This document shows positions 12,301 to 21,300 of a DNA stretch of 22,796 nucleotides, in pieces (position 1 is the stretch's first letter; every line of letters starts with the position of its first letter). Made by a program: the position numbers and the translations under genes. The stretch is from Amoebophrya sp. AT5.2. Taxonomy: Eukaryota; Sar; Dinophyceae; Syndiniales; Amoebophryaceae. The stretch lies in the NCBI GenBank assembly GCA_005223375.1, contig RXOD01004409.1, positions 1-22,796 on the forward strand. Reading direction: 5' to 3'. Below the pieces are notes generated by a model. That model made no database searches. It had not been told where the DNA came from and saw only the letters and a program-made list of their open reading frames with translations.

Positions 12301-15300
12301 AACCTGGGCAGCAGTTTCAGCGTCCGCACGCACAGCCGCTTCGGCAGCTCCATCTCGCTGTTCGGCGCGTGCAGACTGCGCGGGACTTTGTCCGTCGTCG
12401 CGGCAACGAACTTCGCTTCTTCGATCTCGGTGCGCGTGATGACCAAACTCGGGGACCACTTCTCGATGGTGAACTTCGCGGTTCTCGGCAGCTCGATCTC
12501 GATCCGCAACTTCGTGCGCATGGGCTCCACGCTATCCGTGCGCGGCGGCGCAACGTCGGCTTCCTGCATCTCGATTCGGGCGTTCACGCGACTGGGCTCC
12601 AGCCTGTCCGCGTTCTCGGAAACGAGACTCGGACAGTCGCTCTCCGTGTTGAACTTCATCACGCTGGGTAGCAGCATCTCCGTCCGCAACGTCGCCCGCT
12701 TCGGCGCGCAGCAGAGTTTGTGCGACAGCATTATGCTCGCATCTTCCCTGTCGCTCCGCTCGTACGCCCGCTGCGGTTCGCAGGTGAGCGTTATCGGCCG
12801 CACCAAGTTCGGTGCCACGCTGTCCGCGCTCGATTTCGCGAGCCTCGCGTCCACCTGCAGCGTGCGCTCGTTCGTGCGCACTGGCGACCAGATCTCCATC
12901 ATGGACTTCGCGTCGGTCGGCAGCAGCCTGTCGGTGCGTGGCTTCGTCCAGGGGGTGCAGATGAGCATCTTCAACATGGTGACGCTCGGCAGCACGCTCT
13001 CGCTCCGCAATTACATCCGCGTCGGCAGCTCGTGCAGCGTGTTCTCCGCATCCCGGTTCGGCAGCTCCGTGTCCGTGTGCGAGTTCCTCACGCTGGCGTC
13101 GTCCGTCTCGCTCCGCGCCTTCGGCCGGTTCGGTGCGGCCTTGTCTGTGATGGACTTCGTCAACCTCGGTTCCACGTTGTCCTTCCGCACGGTCGCGCGG
13201 GTGGGCTCCGCCTGCAGTATCTTCAGCCGCACGATCGCCGGCTCGTCTCTGTCCGTGCTCGATTTCTCGGGTCTTGGCAGCGCTCTGTCCGTGCGCGCGC
13301 TCGCTCGTGCCGGTTCGGGACTCTCCGTGTTCAGTCGCACGAAGCTCGGCGCGATCTTCAGCGTCCTGGACGCCACGCAGCTCGGCTCGACGCTGTCCCT
13401 CCGCGGCCGCGGTGCCGTGGGAGGACGGACTTCTTGCTTCGACTTCCTGAACCTCGGATCCGCACTCTCCGTCCGCGGCTACGTGCGCATGGGCAGCTCC
13501 CTCAGCCTCGTTGGCGACATGCGGCATGACGGCACGCACATGGCCACCACCGGAACATTCAGTGTGGGCAACATCTCCCGCATGGGCGGCTCCATGTCTG
13601 TCTTCCAGTTCACCAACCTCGGCTCGTCGCTCTCCGTCCGCAGCTTCGCGCGGTTGGGTGAGACCTGCTCCGTGCTCGACATGGTGAACCTCGCGTCGGC
13701 GCTTTCCGTGCGCAACTTCGTGCGCGTCGGCAGCTCGGCGTCCATCTGCGGCAAGACTCGTGCGGACGGGGCGCTCTCGGTGCTCGCGCACGTCGCGCTT
13801 GGCAGCTCCTTCTCGCTGCGTGGCCTCGCGTTACGCTGCGGCAAGTCTGCCTCCGTGCTCGACTCGGTCACGCTCGGATCCAGCTTGAGTCTGCGCAACA
13901 TGGCCCGCTTCGGCGAGAACCTGTCTGTCTTGAACTTTGTGGACCTCGGCAGCTCGCTGTCCCTCCGCCAGTTCTGCCGCGTCGGCTCCTCGATGTCTGT
14001 GCAGGGCACGGCGGCGATTCGCGGCGCACTCTCGCTCCTGCAGCAGATGGAGGCTGGAAGTTCGCTTTCGCTCCGGTCCTTTGTCCGCCTCGCCGACAAC
14101 ATCTCCGTGCTGAACTTCGTGGCCTGTGGCTCGTCCTTCTCGCTGCGCAACTACGTGCGCATCGGCTCCTCAATGTCGGTGTGCCAGCGCTCCAAGCTGA
14201 ACTCGCAGTTCTCGGTGCTGGGCATGGTCAACCTCGCCAGCTCGCTGTCCGTCCGCGGCTTCAAGGCGGAGCTCGGCGCGAAGGCCTCGCTCCTGTCCTT
14301 CGTGCAGTTCGGCAGCTCGCTGTCTGTCCGCGCCGTCGGCCGCCTCGGGTCCGCGATCTCCGTTCTTCAGTTCACGTCGATCGGAAGCAGCATGAGCGTC
14401 CGCTCCTTCGTGCAGCTGGGCCGCCACGCATCGGTGCTGGACCAGCTGCAGCTGGGCAGTTCGCTGTCCATCCGCAGCACTGTGCAGTGCGGCAAGCAGT
14501 TCTCGATCCTGAACTTCGCGAACCTGGGAAGCAGCCTCTCGCTGCGCAACTTCCTGCGCGTCGGAAGCACGCTCTCCGTGCACGGGAAGTTCATGGTCGG
14601 CTCCGTCATGAAGCTGTCCGTGATCGATCGCGCGCAGCTGGGCAGCTCGCTGAGTCTCCGCTGCTTCGCGCAGGTCGGGGGAAACATGTCCGCGCTCGAC
14701 TTCAGCGTGCTGGGTAGCAGCCTGTCCCTCCGCAACTACTGCCGCGTCGGCAGCGCGTGCAGCGTCACCGAGAAGGCGCGCATCGGGCAGCAGATGTCGG
14801 TGCTCGATTTCTTGCACCTCGGCTCCTCCGTCAGCGTGCGGTCCACGGTGCGCATCGGCCGCGATCTGTCCGTCGTCAGTTTCACGCACCTCGGCTCCTC
14901 CGTCTCGCTGCGCGCCTACGTGCGGTTCGGTAGCGCCGTTTCCGTGCTGAACTTCGTGGACTTCGGATCCAGCCTGAGCCTGCGCGCCCCCAGCCGTGTC
15001 GGGTCCGCCTTCAGCGTCTACTGGCACACGCAGTGCGGCGGCGACCTCTCCGTGATGAAGCAGATGGAGCTCGGCAGCAGCCTCTCCGTCCGCTCGTTCG
15101 CCCGCCTCGGCAGCCGCGCCTCGGTGCTGAGCTTCGTGCAGCTGGGCAGCAGCCTCTCGGTCCGGTGCAAGAGCGAGCTCGGCAGCTACTGCAGCGTGTT
15201 CTCGTTCCTGGCTTTGGGGAGCAGCGTGAGCCTGCGCTCGATGCTGCGCTCGGGCTCCGCGGCCAGCGTGATCGACTTTGTCAATCTCGGCTCGTCGATC

Positions 15301-18300
15301 TCCGTCCGGCAGTACGCCCGGTTCGGCAGTTCCGTCTCCGTCACGGGCCTGCTCCGCATCGGCTCTTGCCAGCAATTCTCTGTGATCCGCTCCGCACACG
15401 TCGGCTCCTCCATGTCCGTCCGCAGCTTCGCCCGCTGCGGCAGCAGCATGTCGATCCTCAGCTTCACGTCGGTGGGCTCCGCGCTCTCCTGCCGTGAGTT
15501 CCTGCGCGTCGGTAGCACCATGTCCGTCTTCGAGCGCACGCGCCTCGGCAAGATCCTCTCGGTGTGCGACGCGGTCTCCATGGGCAGCAACCTGTCGCTC
15601 CGCTCGATGTCGCGGCTCGGCTCCGCGGCCAGCGTGATGAACTTCGCGCACCTGGGCTCCGCTGTTTCGGTCCGCCAGTTCGCGCGCTGCGGATCCTCGA
15701 TCTCGGCGTTCAGCTGTGCGCGATTCGGCAGCTCGCTCAGCGTGCTCGCCCAGATCGACCTGGGCAGCAGCATGTCGCTCCGATCCATGACCAGCCTCGG
15801 CAAGAATCTCTCCGTGCTCGACTACACGCACCTCGGCAGCAGCATCTCGCTCCGCTCGTACGTGCGCTGCGGTTCGGCACTGTCACTTCTGGACTTCGCG
15901 CTCATCGGTTCCGCACTGTCGCTGCGCAGCTTCGCGCGACTGGGATCTTCCTGCAGCGTGGAGGGCAACCAGCGGCTCGGGGGCTGCTTTAGCGTCCTCA
16001 ACAGGGTGAACCTCGGCAGTAGCCTGTCCATCCGGTCCACGGTTCGCATGGGCACGACCGCGTCTCTGCTCAACTTCGCGACGTGCGGTAGCTCGCTCTC
16101 CGTGCGCCAGCTCGTTCGGTTCGGAAGCAGTCTGTCTGTGACTGGACTCACCCGGGTGGGCTCCATGCAGTGCCTCTCGGTGATCGGTTGCACCACGTGC
16201 GGCAGCTCGCTCTCCGTACGAAACGTTGTGCGTATGGGCGAATCGCTTTCCACGCTGAACTACGTGAATCTCGGCTCGGCCCTTTCGCTGCGCAGCTGCG
16301 GCCGCCTCGGCAGCGGATTCTCGATCTACGGCGCCGCGCAGTTCGGCCAGGCAGTGTCTGTTATGGACGCGGCCTACCTGGGCAGCTCCGTCTCGATCCG
16401 GTTGATCGGGCGCATGGGTGGAAGAATGTCTGTTCTCGACTCCACGTGCCTGGGCAGCAGCCTTTCCATCCGTTCGCAGGTACGCCTGGGAAGCCGCATG
16501 TCCGTGTCCGAATTCGTGCAGATGGGATCCGCTCTGTCGCTCCGTCAGTACGCACGCGTCGGATCTGGATGCAGCATCTTTGGTCTGATGAACGTCGGCT
16601 CCGTCCAGAAGTGCAGTGTTATCGGCATTGTCACGCTCGGGTCGACTTGCTCGCTCCGCCAGTCGTGCCGCATCGGCAGCAAGTTCAGCGTGCTGGACTT
16701 CGTGAACCTCGGCTCTGCGCTCTCGCTCCGCCAGTACGCTCGCCTGGGTTCCGGCTGCAGCATCCACGGACTCACCTACCTCGGCTCTTGCTTCAAGCTG
16801 TCCGCGGTCGGTGCTATGATCCTGTCGAGTAGCATGTCGCTGCGATCCGTCGCACGGCTCGCGTCCGCCTGCTCCGTGCTCAACTTCGCGCACATGGGCA
16901 GCAGCATGTCGCTGCGCAGCAACGCCCGCTGCGGATCCATGGCGAGCGCGTTCGACTTCGCGCACTGCGGCAGCTCCATGTCGCTCCGCTCCTTCATCCG
17001 TGCGGGTTCCGCGGTTTCGACGCTGCACTTCAGCAGCATCGGGAGCTCTTTGTCGCTCCGCAGCTTCATCCGCTGCGGGTCGCAGTTGAGCATCCTCGAC
17101 TTCGCGAACCAGGGCAGCACCCTGTCGCTGCGCCAGTATGCCCGCTTCGGTAGCTCGCTCTCCGTGCACGGCATCTTCAAGTGCGGCTCGTGCTTCAACC
17201 TGAGTGTGATCGGCCAGCAGCACCTCGGCAGCTCCATTTCGGTCCGGTCCTACGCCCGCGCGGGAAGCTCGCTTTCCCTGCTCGACTTCACGGTGATGGG
17301 CAGCGCTGTTTCGCTTCGCGGCATGACGCGTCTCGGCAGCTCGCTGTCGGTCTTGAGCGCTGTGCGCCTGGGCAACACGTTCTCAGTGTTCGATGCGGCC
17401 TACCTGGGCAGCTCCTGCTCCGTCCGCGTGTTCGCGCGCATGGGATCCGCCGTCTCCGTGCTGGACTTCTCGCACTGCGCGTCCACGATGTCGCTGCGCA
17501 GCTACAGCCGCCTCGGCAGCAACGCGTCCCTGCTCCAGTACGTGCAGCTCGGCTCGTCCATCTCGCTGCGGTCCTGCGCGCGGTTGGGATCCGTGCTCTC
17601 CGTACTCGACGCGGTGAGCATCGGGTCCGCGGTCTCGGTGCGCCAGTTCCTGCGCTTGGGCTCGTGCTTCAGCGTCCACGGCCTGCTGCAGGCGGGCTCG
17701 GTCGCCAAGATCTCGGTGATTGGCCAGCAGGTGCTCGGCAGCAGCCTGTCGCTGCGGCAGTTCAGCCGGTTCGGCGCGACTCTGTCCGTACTGGACGCGG
17801 TGCACCTCGGCAGCAGCCTCTCGCTGCGCCAGTACGTGCGCATCGGAAGCACGTGCTCGATCTGCGGCCGCACGAACATCTCGGGCGCCGTCTCCATCCT
17901 GGAACAGGTGCACCTGGGCTCGACCTTCAGCGTGCGCGCGGTCGGCCGCCTCGGCTCGGCCTTGTCCGTCATCGACTACGTGAAGTTGGGTTCGGCGCTC
18001 TCCGTGCGCAGCTTCGTGCGGCTCGGAAGCTCGCTCTCCTGCCACACGACGCTGGCCTGCAAGAACATCCGGCAGCTGTCGGTCGTGGAAATCACCGTGC
18101 TCGCGTCCTCCATGTCGGTTCGTAGCTTCACCCGCTTCGGATCTGCGGTGTCCGTCCTGGACTACGTCACCATCGGCAGCGCACTCTCGCTCCGCGAGTT
18201 CGCGCGCCTGGGCAGCGGTTTCTCACTGGTCGGCAACGCCCGCCTGGGCAAGCAGCTCTCCATGCTGTGCGCACTCCACGTGGCCAGCAGCATGTCGCTC

Positions 18301-21300
18301 CGCAGCATGAGCCGATTCGGCTCCGCAGTCTCGGTGATGGACTACGTGCACCTCGGATCGAGCATCAGTCTGCGCTCCGTCACGCGCCTGGGCAGTGGAC
18401 TCTCCATCCTCGGCAGCTTGAAGACGTCTGGCCAGCGGGTCTCGATCATCGACACCCTGCAACTCGGTAGCTCCGTCTCGCTCCGCAGCCACGCGAACCT
18501 CGGCAGCAACATTTCGGTGCTCAACTACGTGCAACTCGGATCTAGCCTGAGCCTCCGGCAGTACCTGCGCCTCGGCAGCAGCTGCTCCGTGACGTCGGGC
18601 TCGCTCCGCGTCGGCGCCCGCTGCAGCGTGTGCAACCAGCTGGAACTGGGCAGTTCGCTGTCTCTGCGTTCCATGCTCCGCTGCGGCAAGTACATCAGCG
18701 TGCTGAACATGGCTAACCTCGGTTCGTCGCTTTCCGTCCGCAACTTTGCCCGTGGCGGCAGCTCGCTGTCCGTCAAGGGTATGTGCGCGGTCGGATCTGC
18801 ACTGAACCTGTCTGTGATCCAGTGGGTGCGGTGTGGCAGCTCGCTGTCGCTCCGCTCGCACTGCCGACTCGGCTCGTCGCTCTCCGTCCTTAACTTCGCG
18901 CAGTGCGGCAGCTCGCTGTCGATCCGCAACTACACGCGCGTCGGCAGCGCGCTTTCCATCCTCGGCGCCGCGCGCACTGCCGGAAACACGTCGACGCTCA
19001 GCTTCGCCACGCTCGGCAGCAGCCTGTCTGTCCGCGGCATGGTCCGTATCGGCAGCCGCTGCTCGATGCTGGACATGCTGCACATGGGCTCCACGCTCTC
19101 CGTCCGCGGCTTCGTCCGCGTCGGCAGCATGGTTTCCGTGCTGGGCTGCCTCCGCTTCGGTTCCGTGCACGACCTGAGCGTCGGACAACAGACGAACATG
19201 GGCGCGAACCTCTCCGTCCGCGGCCAGACGCTCGCCGGCAACCTGCTCTCCGTATACGACTGCATCTTGGGTGGAAGCGGGCTCTCCGTCCGCCACTTCA
19301 CGCGCCTGGGCTCGTCCCTCACCGTGTTTGACTTTGTCACGCTCGGATCCACGATGTCGCTTCGGTCGTACATGCGCATGGGCTCCGGTCTGGAGATCTT
19401 CGGTACGCTGAACCTGCCGCTGTCCGTGTCGATTCAGAAGTACGTGAACATCGGTTCGTCGCTTTCCGTGCGTAACTTCATGCGCGTTGGCGGCGGTTTA
19501 TCCGTGCACGACTACTTCAACCTGGGGTCTTCGATGTCGCTGCGCCGCGTTGCGCGGTGCGGATCCAGCTGCTCGATCATCGGATCCGTTGCAGCGACGC
19601 AAGGCGCCTCGCTGTTCAGCTACGCCACGATGGGATCCTCGATGTCGCTGCGGTCGCACGCACGCATGGCTGGCCACATAAGCACGTTCGATTTCACGAA
19701 CTTGGGCAGCAGTCTCTCCCTCCGTTCCGCCGCCAGGATCTCGTCCGGCTGCAGCGTGCTCGGCGCGGTAAAGTGCGGCGACCGGTTCAGCGTTGTGGCG
19801 CAGGTCACGCTTGGCAGCTCGCTCTCTGTCCGCCGGTTCAGCCGACTGGGTGGGCCGCTGTCCGTCGTCGACTACTTCCATCTCAGCAGCGCACTTTCGC
19901 TCCGCTCGTGCATGCGGGTTGGAAGCGCGATGTCCGTGCTCAACTTCATGGGCTTCGGCAGCAGCATGTCGATCCGGAACTACTGCCGCATCGGCAGCTC
20001 CTTCAGCATGTACGGCAAAGTGTCGATGGGTTCCACCCTCTCCCTTCTGGACACCACCTTGATGGGCTCCTCGATGTCGCTGCGTGCCTTCACGCGCTTC
20101 GGCAGCAGCCTGAGCGTCTTCGCCGGCCGCACGCGGCTGGGAGGCGAACTCTCCGTCATGTTCGAGGCCGCGCTCGGGAGTTCCATGTCGCTGCGCAGCT
20201 ACACGCAGTTTGGCAGCCGCTGTTCCGTGCTCGACTTTGTGTCGATCGGATCCGCGTTCTCGCTGCGCCAGTACATGCGCTGCGGCTCCAGCTTCAGTCT
20301 GACGCAGGAGGCGCGCATCGGATGCCGGCTCTCCGTGCTCGGCTGTGTGAACCTTGGTTCCACGTTAAGCTTGCGCGCCCACGCCCGCATCGGATCGCAG
20401 CTCTCTGTGCTCGACTGCGCACATATCGGAAGCAGCATTTCGCTCCGCAAGGTCGCCAGGCTGGGTTCCGCGCTCTCGACGTTCAGCTTCGTGCACATCG
20501 GCAGCAGTGTCTCCCTCCGCAGCTGCGCGAAACTGGGCTCGTCCTTGTCCGTCGTCGGCGCGCACCAGCGGGTTGGCGGCAACTGTAGCGTCCTCGCGTT
20601 CACTACGCTCGGCAGCAGTTTGAGCACGCGCTCCGTCGTGCGGCTCGGAAGCCGGGCGTCGATCTTCGACTTCCTGAACCTGGGAAGCAGCGTCTCGCTG
20701 CGCAGCTACTGCCGCCTCGGTTCGAACCTCTCGATGCTCGACATGGTCACCTTCGGCAGCTCGCTCTCGATCCGCTCGTTCACGCGTCTGGGGTCGTCCG
20801 CGTCCGTCCACGGCCTCGGCCGCGTCGGCAGCATGTACTCCCTGTCCGTGATGGGCTACGTCCACCTGGGCAGCAGCCTCTCGCTCCGCAGCACGCAGCG
20901 GCTGGGAAGCGTGCTCTCCGTCCTCGACTTCACCACCATCGGCAGCTCCACGTCGCTGCGCTCCTACGTGCGCTGCGGGTCCGCGCTCTCCGTGCTCAAC
21001 TTCGTGCACATGGGCAGCGCCCTCTCCATCCGCGCCGCCCTCCGCCTCGGGTCGTCGCTGTCCGTCGCGAAGGTGACGTGCTTCGGCTCGCTGTTCGCCT
21101 TGTCCGTGTTCGGGGCTGTCGAGCTCGGTTCCACGTTCTCCGTCCGCCGGTGCGCGCGCATGGGAAGCTGCTTGTCTGTACTCAACTTCGCGTCTGCAGG
21201 CAGCGCTTTGTCGGTCCGCAGCTTCGCGCGGTTCGGCAGCTCGCTGTCCGTGTGCGGCATCTTCGCCACCGGCTCGCTGAGCAGCGTGTCCGTCATCAAC

